Translations under genes and position numbers: made by a program
Assembly: GCA_037576215.1 (NCBI GenBank)
Contig: JBANDB010000004.1
Coordinates: forward strand, 2,666,001-2,730,000
Direction: 5' to 3'
Origin: Armillaria gallica
Lineage: Eukaryota; Basidiomycota; Agaricomycetes; Agaricales; Physalacriaceae
Length of the DNA: 64,000 nt
Notes under the pieces: model-generated
The model's database searches: none
Told to the model about the DNA's origin: nothing
Seen by the model: the letters and a program-made list of their open reading frames with translations, nothing else
Shown: positions 1 to 11,639 of the stretch, piece after piece
Layout of the letters: every line of letters begins with the position of its first letter
Position numbering within the stretch: position 1 is the first letter of the stretch

Positions 1-682
1 AGGTCTGGCGGCATCGAATAGTCGTCTAGGATACTCATTCCCGATTCACATCGTCATCACGGACCTCTGCGAAACGACATTGTATACTTACGATCGTGAG
101 CAACGTTCATGCAGTTCCTCCAAGCCAATCTTATATTGCCTGCAGCTTCTACACAAAAGCTTAACGTGCGAGGATACCTTCCAGTCGAATCTTTTGGATG
201 TGAGCGCGATATTGATGGAGATCCAACAGAGGTCCGGGAATGGCTCCTCTCACGAATGACTGCCGTCCGTACGTCTAATTCTTTTACTACTGCCTCTGTA
301 CATTGACTCGAGCAGTTGCACGGGAGCTGTTCTCTTTGTTGATGGAAGCATATCATGATTACGTGCAGGCGAAGATAAGCCTTTGCCCTGATGCAGACAC
401 AAAGGCATGTGAACGGGCCCTCGAACTGATCGAGGAAGGCAGGACGCTCTTGTCGAATCGACAAGGAACACAGGAGGAACGAGAAAGCGGGTTACAAAAA
501 CTGATAATCAGGTAAGCTGAGCCTCGTTGAACGTCTGCAGGGAATTCACTGACTGGCGCTGTAGTACTCAGGTGTTGCCGTGGGGAAAGATGAGATTTAC
601 CGAAGAGGAAATCCGCATGCAGAATGAGGAGGCTTACAGTATCACGCGTAGCTTCGCGTATTTCGGTACCGGGGTATTGTAG
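1..682 (+). CDS. Hypothetical basidiomycete protein, 3' part (tandem copy 1)
   Basis: Only the 3' part is in the window. The first exon reads from about position 2 and ends near DREQR. An exon containing the stretch RGYLPVESFG follows, then an exon with LFSLLMEAYHDYVQAK and ERALELIEEGRTLL. The last exon starts after an intron of about 53 nt (gtaagc...gtag) and contains VLPWGKMRFTEEE, ending at the TAG at 680-682. The same exon order, splice positions and C-terminal motif recur about 2.16 kb downstream. Differences between the copies keep the frame open, which supports real coding. I do not recognise a known domain. The protein looks soluble, with a charged C-terminal half. Confidence 0.5.
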
Positions 683-1474
683 CTAATTTTAGACGGCTGT
701 CAATTCACCAAGCCGCCATCCGCTTGCTCGAATATTTCCAGTACTTGTTCCATCACAACCATGTATTCCATTCACTCCATTCCTCGATGACAGAACGCAT
801 GCGCTGCATCTCCTTTTCCTTCATGTCCTTCTCCAGTAGTAACTCCATGACTTTTCTCCTACCAATCCCCTCATACAATTACTATGCGGCACGACCGCTG
901 CGCTGCCTTGACTTCGCTCCAATGATGAAGCACCTTAACTATTCTATGTCTTTGGCAACGTCTTCGAGTTTGCTTCGAGTTCTCGGCAGGTGAACAGTCA
1001 TCGACGATATGCGCTCGCTCACTGGACTCAAGAAAGTAATGGTGAAGAAGATAAATCAGGGTGAACATAGTCCGTGACGGTGTTTCATAGTTGGGAAGAA
1101 CGAGACACTGGAGAAGGGAGGGCGACGGTGCCGCACCGGCCGCGCCGGGAAAACGGCGTTACTATGATCACGGGGTTGTGACATGTCGCGTCCAGCCAGT
1201 ATGACGTCCGAGCTTGTCCGAGTCTGCAGACTGCACAGGTCTGCACTTCCTCGCCGTCCACGAAGTTCACCCTCCAAACCAACCTCTAAGGACCCTAGAT
1301 TATCGTCACAGGACTATAGTCTCAGGCACTTTTGAGTACAGCATGCACTAAATGGAGACGTTGCTCATGTCGCGGGATTGAATGGGAAATGCGAGACATT
1401 TCCACCGGCGTTCTGTGGCAGTGAAACTCGGAAAAATGACGCTCGTCCCTTTTTTTCACTGCACCGTCACAGTG

Positions 1475-2852
1475 ATGTCTCCTATTACTCCTTTCTTCGA
1501 TCTCGTCCTCATCGCGCCCTCATCCGAGTCGTCTGACAGTGCGATAAAAACCGTGCAGAGAGCATACCAAACGGTATTTGGCAAAGATGCTCCTGTCCTG
1601 GACCAGGACGACCATCTCTTACTTTGGACACGAATTTGTTCTTCACCAGGGGTACCTGATGGCATCGTCGAGGAATTACGACAGATTTTACCTTCCTTGC
1701 CCGACCTCACCTGGAAGAATGTCGCTCGAGTGGTAGGTCTTGACTCTTCGAGAGGAGATTACCAACTATCAGGGAAACCCATACAAAAACTATACCTTCC
1801 TGAGAAATTGATAGAGGAGCTTCTGAATAGCGCTTATGGGAGAAAATATCAGAATGACAAGCGACAGCATGTCCAACTCGGTTCATTGGTAGGTGTTATA
1901 TCTCTCTATCACTGCTTGTTTCTGACTGGCATGATGAAGGCCGTTAAAATCATATTGAACAACTTAGGATTCTCCCACTACCTGTTCCGGAGTGAACCTT
2001 CTTTTAAATTCGAGATGAGAATCGCACTTAATGCTGCCCTCCTCATCTTGGAGTCCGAGCGATCTGAACCGTCTGACATATCAGAAGTATGCGCTCAGGC
2101 GATCGTCGAGGCGACATGTATGCTTCTTCCCAGCATCCAAATACTGGCTCTAATTTCAGTCAGGTCTGGCGGCGTCGAATAGCCGTCAAGGATACTCATA
2201 CCCAATCCACATCGTCATCACGGACCTCTACGAGACGAGATTTTATACTTACGATCGTGAGCAGCGTTCCAGTCCCCCAAGCCAATCTCATATCCTCTGC
2301 AGCTTCCGCGAAAAATTTTTACATACGAGGATACTTCCGAGTCGAATCTTTTGGCAGTGAACGTGATAATGGTAGAGATTCAACGGAGGTTCGGGAATTA
2401 CTGCTTCTACGGATGCTCGTTGTTCGTATGTCTAGTTCTTTAGCTGTTGCCTCCGTGTATTGACTCCGGCAGTTACACGGGACTTGTTCTCTTTGATGAT
2501 GGAAGCCTATCACGACTATGTGCAGGAAAGGATAAGCCTTCACCCTGATACAGAGACAAAGGCGTGTGAACGGGCGCTCGAACTGATCGAAGAAGGCAGA
2601 ACGCTCCTGTCGAATCAACAAGGAACACCCAAGGAACGAAAAAGCGGCTTAAAAAAACTGAGCACGAGGTAAGCTGAACCTCGTTGAATATTTGCAGAGG
2701 CCTCATCAATTGACCCTAGTGCTCTGGTGTTGCCCTGGGGAAAGATGAGATTCACCGAAGAGGAAATGCGCGTGGAGGACGAAGAAATCATCAGGATTAT
2801 GCGCAGTGATATGTTCCCGTTCATTGCGTACCCAGGGAGTAAAGTATACTAA
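1475..2852 (+). CDS. Hypothetical basidiomycete protein (tandem copy 2)
   Basis: Complete paralogue of the partial gene at the window start. I chose the ATG at 1475 because the exon there begins MSPITPFFDLVLIAP. In-frame ATGs at 1382 and 1436 are alternatives. A long first coding block runs to about 2087 (SDISE), where a good donor (gtatgc) opens an intron ending in ttcag at about 2160. The next exon contains YSYPIHIVITDLYETRFY, then an exon with RGYFRVESFG, then LFSLMMEAYHDYVQER. The last exon contains VLPWGKMRFTEEE and ends at TAA 2850-2852. The junction before RGYFRVESFG needs a weak donor (gttcca), so that join is the least certain. No domain recognised; function unknown. Confidence 0.5.
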
Positions 2853-3457
2853 TGTGAAGATCCCAGTCCTCTGCGGTGACCCAAACAACGGCGAACTTTA
2901 CATTTCCTGATTGCCGATTTTGCGTCGTCCCTGCCGGCGCCGTTCCTCGCTCAGATCTCAAACATTTCTTATCGTATTGCCAGGCACTTTTTTTGCACAT
3001 ATAAATAAGTTTGTGTTACTTTTCAGCGGGTGAAATGAAATTTCTGTTTCGCCTGGTGTTCCGGTCTGCCACGTATTTCGGCTTGGTGTGTCCCAAGTTC
3101 CGTCATTCTGTGTAATGCACTTATTGATTGGACTGTTTACAAAGAGCAGAGGTCCCGGCTGCATATACCGTAGAGTACCAGCGATAGAACGAAATACTAT
3201 AGTACCTCGTTAATTGGAAACACGTACTTGTCGGACTACTTCTGCTGGACCCCAGCTCATCGTAGTGTTAACTGACCGATTGCGCGAACTAAAAGATATA
3301 ACTTCGCAAAGACATACAGAATACTTGATCGGTCGAAATGCGTCGCAATTTATTAGCGCAAAAATTTAGTTGTACAGAATTAATACTAAAGTGAGATGAG
3401 GAGAATTCTTCAAGCATCGTCGAACTGTGGAGCGATACATCAGACGCCACCTTCACA
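2853..3457. other. Intergenic stretch between convergent genes
   Basis: About 600 bases between the stop of the tandem-copy gene (+) and the stop of the Ppo gene (-). I see only short, unsupported reading frames and AT-rich patches near 3290-3400 that could serve as 3' ends. Nothing else noted. Confidence 0.4.
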
Positions 3458-6400
3458 CTAGTCAAAAGTTACGGCACGCACCATAATCTGGAGGGAACCC
3501 GGCCACGGCCCCCACTGACCAGTCGACGTAATGTACATTTTATTATCAGTCTGCAACGGGAGGAGATTAACCAAGGAGACAACTGGAATGAACGACGCCG
3601 CACCTCGAACTGGTTAAGAGTGAATCCAGCAAGCTTTCCGGCCTGTCCAGGTGCTCGTCGGATACCAGGCAGGGTGAAAATGACCCTGAGCATTGCCGGG
3701 ACAGCTTCTTGGACGAAAGCGACACCAGGGCAGCCATGGAAACCGCATCCCTGCAACTCGTAGTTGTCCAGTGGACGTGTAGGGTCGACCTTTAAGGGAT
3801 CCGGGAAGTCATCCGACTGTGACAGAAATGTAGTCAGTACTGGGAGACTTCAAGGCCAAGAAAAAATCAATGTACATTGCGGTGTGCATTCTTGTAGCTC
3901 CCGAAGATGATATCACCTGGGTGCACGTTAACAGGCGGAAGGCCGTGTCCCTGGGGAATGACATCCTCTTTCACAGCATAGCGGAAGAGTCCACCGAATT
4001 GCGGATTGAGTCGCATAGCCTCGCGGACGTAGCCCTTGAGTAGTTCCGAGCTCTTGGCATCATTTCGTTTGCACACGGCAATAAGCGCAGCTCTCTCGGT
4101 GGCACGGCTGTCGTCCAGGTAGAAGTCGACGATATGCGAAACAGCTGTGTATTGTCAAGCGCTCAGTCAAAACATGATAGAAAGATGACTTGAGTTCACT
4201 CACCTTGGGCATAGTTGACGGAACTGCCGACGGCTAACCCAATAACATTAGCCGCAAGGTCGCGCATCGGTCTCCCGGATGCCGTTAGGTTGGTAAGGAA
4301 GCTGGGACAGCCCTGACGCGATGACGGCCAGATAGTCTCCTTGAGCTTTGTGAAGACGCCAACAACAACATTCTAGGGTTGACATGATCAGAGGACGGAA
4401 TTCTGGGAACCTCAAAGAAGATACTGACGGCTGAAAGTTGAGGAGCAGCGTTTGTAAGGCCTTGTTCGATCAAACCCTCCACGACGTCGCTAACCTTCAG
4501 CGCACCGGAGCGGAGTGCCCACCAGTGCTCCGAGTCGATGTTTATGAAGACGCATGTGAAGAGGAGCGCCAACATCTGATAAAACTCCTGTTCTGTGAGT
4601 ATTCCTCTTGGATTATCCTCTGTTTTCAATTCGAAGCCAATCTAGTGACGAGTCAGCTACACAAGACCATGGATAAATGTCAATAGGCCGTACCAAGTTT
4701 TCAGCAACCCAATGAGCACTAACAAGGTTGATGACATCTCTGACGATGTCAACATAGTTTCCTGGCAGACCAGGATATCTGCGGAAGACGTCAGTGCTCC
4801 GAAGAAAACATGAGTGGGATCGGATCGTACTTGAAGGATTTCTTCTTGAGGAGCTCAACAGTCTTGGCTCCGTACCATGCAACGTATTTATCCTTCGTTG
4901 CTTGGTCAGGGAAAAGAGCATTTAGAGTCTGCAGTGCCGATGAGAAAATATTGTTGGAGCTGCATCATGTCCGCTTACCATTGCACGATCAACGCTGTGT
5001 TTCTCTTTCTCATCAAACGAGAGCATAAATCTGTACAAAAACTGTCACCACAAGACATCGACACTGACCAAGAAGTACATACCCATAACCCTGCGTAAGC
5101 AAGTTCATGTCGTCCGTGTACGTTTGCTTGTAGATATTGTAGTCACTAAACACATATCGGATAGCCGAAATCGTATTGATCACAATGGGGATCGGTTTTA
5201 TCTTGGGCCGCTCAAAGTTGTAATTCGAGAGGTCGAGCTTGAGATTTGTGAGGTTCTCCTTAACAGCCGCAGGGGTGAAGAAGGGGAAGAGGCCGTAGAC
5301 GCTATTTCCGGGGTAGTGGCGGGGGAGGTGGCGGAAGAGAAGCTTGGGCAGCTCCGCACCAAAGGCGCCATTGTCCGGATTGCGCGCACAATCCTGAATA
5401 CCCCATGTGGTGAGGTTCGCAGCTACGCGTACCCGATCAGCACAAAGCTGAAAAAAAGGCACACGCTACTCACGTGTGAAGTCCGTCGTGTAGAACCGAT
5501 CGCCACGCACCAGAGCTATCGCGTCTGCCAGGATCGCCCTCGTCATCGTGTACCCACAGCAGATCCCGCTCCCAGGTCCCAGCGGCATACAGTCCTCGGC
5601 CTGCAGGCCAGGATAGAGTTCGAGGTTATCAACGTGCCCATAGAGGAGCTCCGCCGTCCGTGCGATCTCGGGATTGGTGGACCAATCCGAGAACGACTTG
5701 AAGGGAGCTAGACCGAGGAACTCGCGGAACTCGTTCATGGTGCAGACTCCCCACCGACGCCCCTGCTCCATGCCCATGATCTCGATCGTGCGCAGTGCCG
5801 CTGGCGTCCCCCGAGCGCGGTACGCGCCAGCTGCCTTGTCGGTTGCGTCCTGCAGGATCCGTGCAAGATCGTCGTCGTTAAACGTACCGTCTGCCTGACG
5901 GACCATACTGTCGACAAGTAGATTAGTGACAGATGATGAACAGAAATCACTACGACCTACCCGCCAAACACCCGATTTCTGGGCTCAGGATCGACCTTGC
6001 GGAACGCAGTAATTGCAGCGACCTTGAAATCGTCAAGGGTGACCTGGTCTGTCGGTTTTCCCACCGCACTGAAAATGGACGCGAACTCGTCCTCTGTCCA
6101 TTTGATGTCCTCTTTCGCAGTCGTCGCGTGCCACTATATAATGTCTGTGAGTTCCAATGCGTTTCAAAACAGAAGTGTTCCTACACGGTAGAGGAGGTTG
6201 AACTCCACAGAGACTTGGTTACCCTGTCCTCGACTGACTTTCTCGCCTTTCTGTGTCGTAATGGGCTGAAAGCATTGATCAATCGGACAACAAAACTCAA
6301 TAATATAAAAGTGGACAGACATCGAACGGATTCATGCTCCATGTGTTTCCTTCACGTGGGAGGCCAAGGAAACCAGCGACGTAGTCACCGAAGATGAGGG

Positions 6401-7689
6401 ATATAAAGTGCCCACAGCTGGTCATTCGGTCAGTAACTTCAAGGCTTCTGAGATGGAAGGAACTGACTTGACATGTCGCGCCGTCTGGAAGATTTCTTCA
6501 TCTTGCAGGGCACGCTGCTGGGGGTCGGCAGGTGGTGGATCAGTCCACTTCCCCCATTCGTTGATTTTCAGCAGTATGTTGGCAATGTACTGCAGTGGAT
6601 AGTTAGAATACCAGGTGGACGAAAGATATGGTAGAATACACGACGTACGTTGTGGTTCCTGCTGAATATGACAAGCAGCGCAGACGCTGCTGGCGGTACG
6701 AAAATCAGACGTTCCTCGCTGAATGTGTCGGGGTAGAGGAGCCCACGACCCTTCTCCTTATCGCGCACCTGGTCCTGCATAGCCTGGCTGTACCCATACA
6801 AAGGCGAAAGATCAAGGTACGACGACGTATTATTGCGCGTCCAGTCGAGGGGATCCGTCCTGAAAAGCGAGTGGGTGACGATCGACGCAAAGGCAAAGGT
6901 CAACGAGGAGTTCTTCCCAGGATGTTGTTGCCACTGTTACATCATCCGTAAGCAGCGAAATTACATTCAAAGCGTAAAATAGACACTCACATCGCGTGCA
7001 CAAAGTAGCGTATCGAAAACCAAACCAGGATCAGGTAGTGATGTACTCGGAAGGGGATGCTTTCCTTGAACGCTACGCGCATACGGCGTTCCCGCCCGTC
7101 CAAGTTGCGGGTTCTCAACGCTGTTCCCGAACCCGTCTGGGCTCCGCCATTGATATTGAGGGCCAATGAACGTCGACGGTGGATGAGGTAAAGTATTATA
7201 CAACAAAGCTATAGCCTCATTGTTAAGCCCATCCTGCACGTCTCCCGGCGGAAGCCTCGTGATGGCTGCCAGTGCAGTAGTGAAGATCCCTTTCCGGTCG
7301 TCTATCGCATTGGGGTTATTCACAATGTCCACAACACCTTGCTATCATACGCGTCAGAGATCTAGAAGTGATAGAACGACAAAATATTGAACTCACTGCG
7401 GCCTTTAGTGTGTCTGGGACTATCGGACCCCGCTTCGCCGCCTGCTGGGCACCATTGACAACGTTGTAAAGCACCGAGTGCTGGTCGTCCTGCCCGTTCT
7501 GTTCGTTCTGCGCGGCGATCTGCGAGTCGTACAAACCGTCAGGCGCCGTCGGGGCCGGTCTGTCCTTGAAATACTGCAACTCTGCAGCTGACTGTGGGTC
7601 AAAACTCGGTCAGCGATGTGTCCACTACCATTGCTAGGCAGAAAACGCACGACGACGAAAGTTTTGGTCAGGTCAGGCCTCAACGACAT
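3458..7689 (-). CDS. ppo: Psi-factor-producing oxygenase / linoleate diol synthase (fatty acid dioxygenase-P450)
   Basis: Bifunctional heme enzyme of the fungal Ppo/LDS family. The N-terminal peroxidase-like domain dioxygenates linoleic or oleic acid, and the C-terminal P450 domain isomerises the hydroperoxide to diols (psi factors, oxylipin signals). Start ATG 7689 (MSLRPDLTKTF) is followed by a 62-nt intron. Visible dioxygenase motifs: THSLFRT (distal His), NNTSSYLDLSPLYG, and YRWH, rebuilt across an intron at about 6135-6186, giving the catalytic Tyr and proximal heme His. P450 motifs: EAMRLNPQF (ExxR) near 4010-4025 and GFHGCPG (heme-thiolate Cys) near 3735. The last exon follows an intron ending cgttgcag and stops at TAG 3458-3460. 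I see no frameshift or nonsense codon. Because the P450 Cys is present, the PpoA/LDS type fits better than the PpoC type, which lacks it. Confidence 0.88.
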
Positions 7690-7799
7690 TGTGGAGGATG
7701 ATGGTAGAAGAAACACAACGAGAGACCTGGTTTTATGAGGTAGAGATGATGGGGTATCTTGTTACCCTTACGAGACTCAGGACCAAAACCTACGCCGGA

Positions 7800-9230
7800 G
7801 CGGTATCAGGGCATTTTGCGAATCAATAATATACAATCATGTCGCTTCGCGAGACACACCTGATCAGCCCGCATGGTCAAATATCATCCAGGGACTGGTT
7901 CCATTCTGTCCAATAGGGTGTTTGAGGTTAGAAGACGTTAACGTCTTGAATGCTGCGGCGATTGGTTGACTATAAACATCTTGGAAAGGCGGGGAGTCTG
8001 ACTTCCGGGTGCTTTGCATCAACTCAGCAGTGTCGAGAGTGCGGCCGGCAAGGTACGAATTCGACGCGTCGCGTGACATGTGAATTGTAGAAGACGGACA
8101 AACAACGTAAATTCTCCCTGTCAAGATATGACGTCTCTGTTAACATTCTCGCTGTCGTCGGAGATACGAAGTCTGTGGTCGACTCCGCGTTCCATGGTCC
8201 ATTGACCATTGTTCCCGCACTGTTATATCCGAGAGAATGAGAATTCAATTTTAGGCTAATATTTGAGACCTACCGATAGCTCGAACTGACGTCTCAAGGA
8301 AGCGGGAAAACGCTTTGCAATTCAATCAATTCACTGTCATAAATTAGTGTCTTGACACATTGCTGATGCGGAATTTGAGCTGGAAATCACAACATATTGC
8401 TTGAGACCGCTCGAGATCGCTGGAGTAGGCTAGATGCTATGAGGCCTTGTAAACAAAGCATCCTATTGCGCCTGCGTCAGCTATGACCCGCTCAGTCAGA
8501 AGTCCAAAACTGAGAGCTGAGAACAAGAACTCACATATTCGCTTTCCGCCCGGCGCCCATATGACACTAGAATTCAGTTGTTGGAAATATCCGGAAAGAT
8601 ACACAACCCGAGCCTTCTGAGTTCTCGTGATCGCGCACTGGCCGGAGCACCGCCATGTTATCAATGTCATCGACTTCAGACATAGAAGACGGAGAGATAT
8701 GTGGCGAACTGTTCATGTCTCCTATGATGTTCGACCGATATCCACGGCCGCAAAGGGTCATGCCATCTGAATGGAAATATCGCCACAAATTCGCGTTCTG
8801 CGACTGGATATTAGGATATGCCAGGTACTTGGTCCTTATCAGATGTTCGTTGTCCCTGCAGAAATTTGCATTAAAGTGACGTGGAAGGAAACCCAAACAC
8901 CGCCCATACCCTGTACATGCCGCGACCGTTGGCTTCATAATAATAATCTCTAGCATCCGGACTTCGATCCTTCACCTGAGTCCCTCAAAAGACGTGCTGC
9001 AGATACACAGGAGGAAGAGCATATTCTTGATCCCGCTTAGCGAGGAGACCAACTGATATCAATATATGCTACGCTGAGCATTGAAACCTGGTCGATTCGT
9101 TGTTTGTGTGATGAAAGAGGTAACTCTTACCTGAATTACCCATCTGCACCTAGCATATATTTTCTCACTCAGGATGTAAAGGACCATTACTTTCTCTAAG
9201 TGTCGAATTCAACCAAGGGTCCATCATACA
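7800..9230. other. No recognisable gene; uncertain minus-strand ORFs
   Basis: Upstream of the Ppo gene. Minus-strand open frames at 7864-8124, 8024-8248 and 8567-8956 (129 residues) exist, but I recognise no domain. They cannot be joined into a longer frame with convincing splice sites. They may be an unrecognised fast-evolving gene or chance ORFs. The first few hundred bases (7690-8000) would contain the Ppo promoter. Confidence 0.3.
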
Positions 9231-9460
9231 CAAATTTTGCTACTCACCGACGAGTGCTGGCTCCAAACATCCTCGCAACTGAGTATAGAATGCTCTTTTT
9301 GATGACCCGAGCTTAAATGTTACACTAAAAATCGACGACGGAGTGTAGAGCAATCGATGATGGTGGCATGAAGGCAAGTTGGACGATGTCGATTTCGGTC
9401 ATTCCGACCGCCCACGGCGCCTCTCCTTCATCATTTCTCGGCGTCTCCATCGCCATGGTC
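9230..9460. repeat. Partial copy of dispersed repeat family
   Basis: The stretch beginning tactcaccgacgagtgctgg and continuing through an atcgatgatggtgg block to ctcggcgtctccatc parallels 13673-13860 in the same orientation: tactcaccgactagtacc, then attgatgatgatgg, then ctcagcgtctccatc. It is a diverged fragment of the repeat at 12870-14170 and, inverted, at 48990-50280. Confidence 0.5.
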
Positions 9461-10180
9461 CAACGTCAACTTGCAGGCCCCATCGCCCGAGCACCCTGCT
9501 GCAAAACCGACTTTTTCTTTAGCGAGAACGGTGGTCAACCGGAGCCGATTACCATGGCCAGAGGCACCATTTCAATCGCTGCGACACACAACCGAACCGG
9601 TTTCAACCAACGTCCCTATACTGGCCACCACACCCGCCAGTCACCACCACTGTCCGTCTAAACGGCTCGCCCAGATCGCAGAAGACAGGAATGGTCTCGT
9701 CTGCTCCGTATTGTCTGGTGTCAAAAACCCTCGTCGCGAAGCATACAACTCGATGAGTCCAAGCTGCAACGGGATGCTGTTTGGTTCCTTCGACAGACAG
9801 GACATTGAAGCTTTTGGCATCGTATGCAGACAGCCTACCTTGGTTCTCCTACCACTCTTCGGCAAGAACGCTTTTTTGTCCCTCTGCACAGATCTCAAAA
9901 AACGAGTCACGCTATGACCGTCATTCATTCTCGCCACTCCTCCACGATGACCAGACTGCCTCCTACCAATACGGCGACCATTTACGAGCCAACTACATAT
10001 TCCACCCAGCTTCTTTCGTGGCGCCAAAGTGTAGAGCAGCCACGACTCTCCAGAACCATCGCAGAACGCGTATTCGTTCATACTTTCAATGGGCCCCATC
10101 GACACCATCGATGGGCCCTATTAACTATAAACGACTAGTATATTTACATTTCTATGCGAATAGTCCGAGGGCTCTACGGA
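9461..10180. other. No recognisable gene
   Basis: Long overlapping frames exist on both strands (for example 9641-10108 minus and 9781-10269 plus). None shows a recognisable domain, and mutually exclusive frames are equally open. A short perfect palindrome-like element is visible near 10088-10120, where a gggccca block and catcgatg steps are repeated. I leave this tract unannotated. Confidence 0.3.
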
Positions 10181-10188
10181 AACCCATA

Positions 10189-11031
10189 CTAAAAAATTGG
10201 CGCTCCGACCTCCTCGATCCGCGATTCAGCAAACTCGCGATCTCCTTCGGCTTCAGCGGTGCCGGTTAATACGCTACAACGCGAACGGTCAAAATCGATG
10301 AGTCGCCGTCTATGATAGCAATTATAGCGGGGACAAAAAAGGCCTTGGTTGACTGCACGAAGGACATGGTTGAAGCGCGTATCAGCATGGACGAACCCGG
10401 CCTGGTCCAAGTCATACAAACGTTACGCGTACCTCTCATGCGGTGGATCGTCGCTCGGGCAGTCCTGATAGTACGGCTCTCCCAACTTCTCCATCACCAG
10501 AATAGCACGAGCGGCTGATCAGGGTACTTCCACTTGAACTGTTCCACTTGAACTGGCCTTATAAACCCCGCCGTCTGGGTTGAAACAACAATCGTACACG
10601 TCGTCTGGCAATCAATCATCACCATCGGTCATCTCCCGGTCCCAAGGAATACAGTCGGCTATCGGGACGGTGAAAAAGCCAAAGAGCGGGGTATGGCGTT
10701 GGCTTGCAAGGTCTCCAGTTGGGAGTAGAACTATGTCTCTCGTGCGAGACTGCGGGGCTTCGCGACCTTGATACACATCCCCGGGAGGCCCGAAGCTTCA
10801 CCCAAGACCTGCACAGATTGGACGAGCCCTATCCGGCCCTCTGCCACCTTGTCGAGGAGCCGTATCTCGAGATGGCGGCCAGTAGTAGGAACTGGATCGG
10901 GTGGCGGCTATTGGTCGCCTGGGATAGAGAGTATGGGTTCAGCGGTACATCGCAGAGACGGAAAAGATGGCGCCCTGTGCATCGTGACTGGCTCGAAAGT
11001 CGTGGATGGTGAGCGACGAAAAAGTGGACAT
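10189..11031 (-). pseudogene. Protein kinase-like pseudogene (agaricomycete type)
   Basis: Reads as a decayed member of the kinase-like family common in agaricomycetes. Recognisable in order: a possible start MSTFSSLTIHDF at 11031; HLEIRLLDKVAEGRIGLV; a CIKVAKPRSLARET block (the ATP-site Lys region); FYSQLETLQANAIPRSFG; MEKLGEPYYQ (hinge region); GFVHADTRFNHVL (catalytic-loop-like, HAD in place of HRD or HGD); and LIDFDRS (the DFG-equivalent). In-frame stops break it: TAG at 10731-10733 exactly where a Trp is expected before FYSQ, TGA near 10610 after GDD, and TAG at 10908-10910. There is also a one-base frame change near the 5' end. The family assignment is recognised from memory of the motif pattern. 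Confidence 0.65.
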
Positions 11032-11313
11032 GTCGTAATCAGTGATCAAGTTAGAAACAATCTACAACGAGGATCCAGATACTGACAGTCATGTTGCTAA
11101 AGTTGTCATTTCCGGGTCTAAATAAATAAGGTGATGGTGTCCTCCGACAAGTTACTAGCCTGTTATGAACAAACAAACGCCGGACAAACAAACACCCGAT
11201 CAAAAAACTGCCTAACAGTAACGGCAACTAAGATCTCACGATCACGAAGGCCATTGCTATAGAACAAATATCTTAATAATAGCTTAGCAGCTCCAAAATC
11301 CAAAACCCGACCA

Positions 11314-11631
11314 TTACAACCTCCTCATAAAAGAATTCGCAGTCCGGATCTCCAAAACATCCACTACAGAACTCGAAATCGCGTTCTCGATACCAACACA
11401 CTCGTCCCGGTGGTACATCCAATTACCCGCATGATACTCAACACTCCCAAGAGAGACATCACACCCGCACCCCAAGCACACCACCTTGTCCGGCTCGATC
11501 CTGTTCGCATCAAGCCAAGGCTCGTGCTCGAGAAAAAGTCGCCTCCGCTTCGCGTCGTCTCGGCAGTCCCGATAGAGCGGATTAGAAAATGTTTTCAAAA
11601 AGCTCACTTCAGGACCGTTTTGCGACACCAT
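11314..11631 (-). CDS. Small hypothetical protein with CCHC-type zinc-finger-like motif
   Basis: A 105-residue frame containing WLDANRIEPDKVVCLGCG and, about 20 residues on, WMYHRDEC. The spacing C-x2-C ... H-x3-C suggests a small zinc-binding finger, as in many uncharacterised basidiomycete proteins. The start is uncertain: the ATG at 11631 is the first in frame, but an upstream exon could exist. Nothing shows its function. It lies in a degraded tract, so it may itself be a remnant. Confidence 0.35.
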   Translation of the reverse strand: MVSQNGPEVSFLKTFSNPLYRDCRDDAKRRRLFLEHEPWLDANRIEPDKVVCLGCGCDVSLGSVEYHAGNWMYHRDECVGIENAISSSVVDVLEIRTANSFMRRL

Positions 11632-11639
11632 GAACGTCG

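Larger units (their letters stand above)
1..2855 (+). repeat. Tandem gene duplication (units 1-685 and 2162-2855)
   Basis: The window opens with a sequence (aggtctggcgg) that recurs at 2162. The two stretches can be followed base by base through introns and exons to the stop codons at 682 and 2852. Divergence is moderate and present in introns too, so this is an established tandem duplication and not a sequencing artefact. The region between the copies (683-1381) holds no gene I can recognise. Confidence 0.8.

Noticed and set aside
9641..10108. 155-residue minus ORF
   Set aside because: Open frames on both strands over the same bases, with no recognised motif; chance ORF is as likely.
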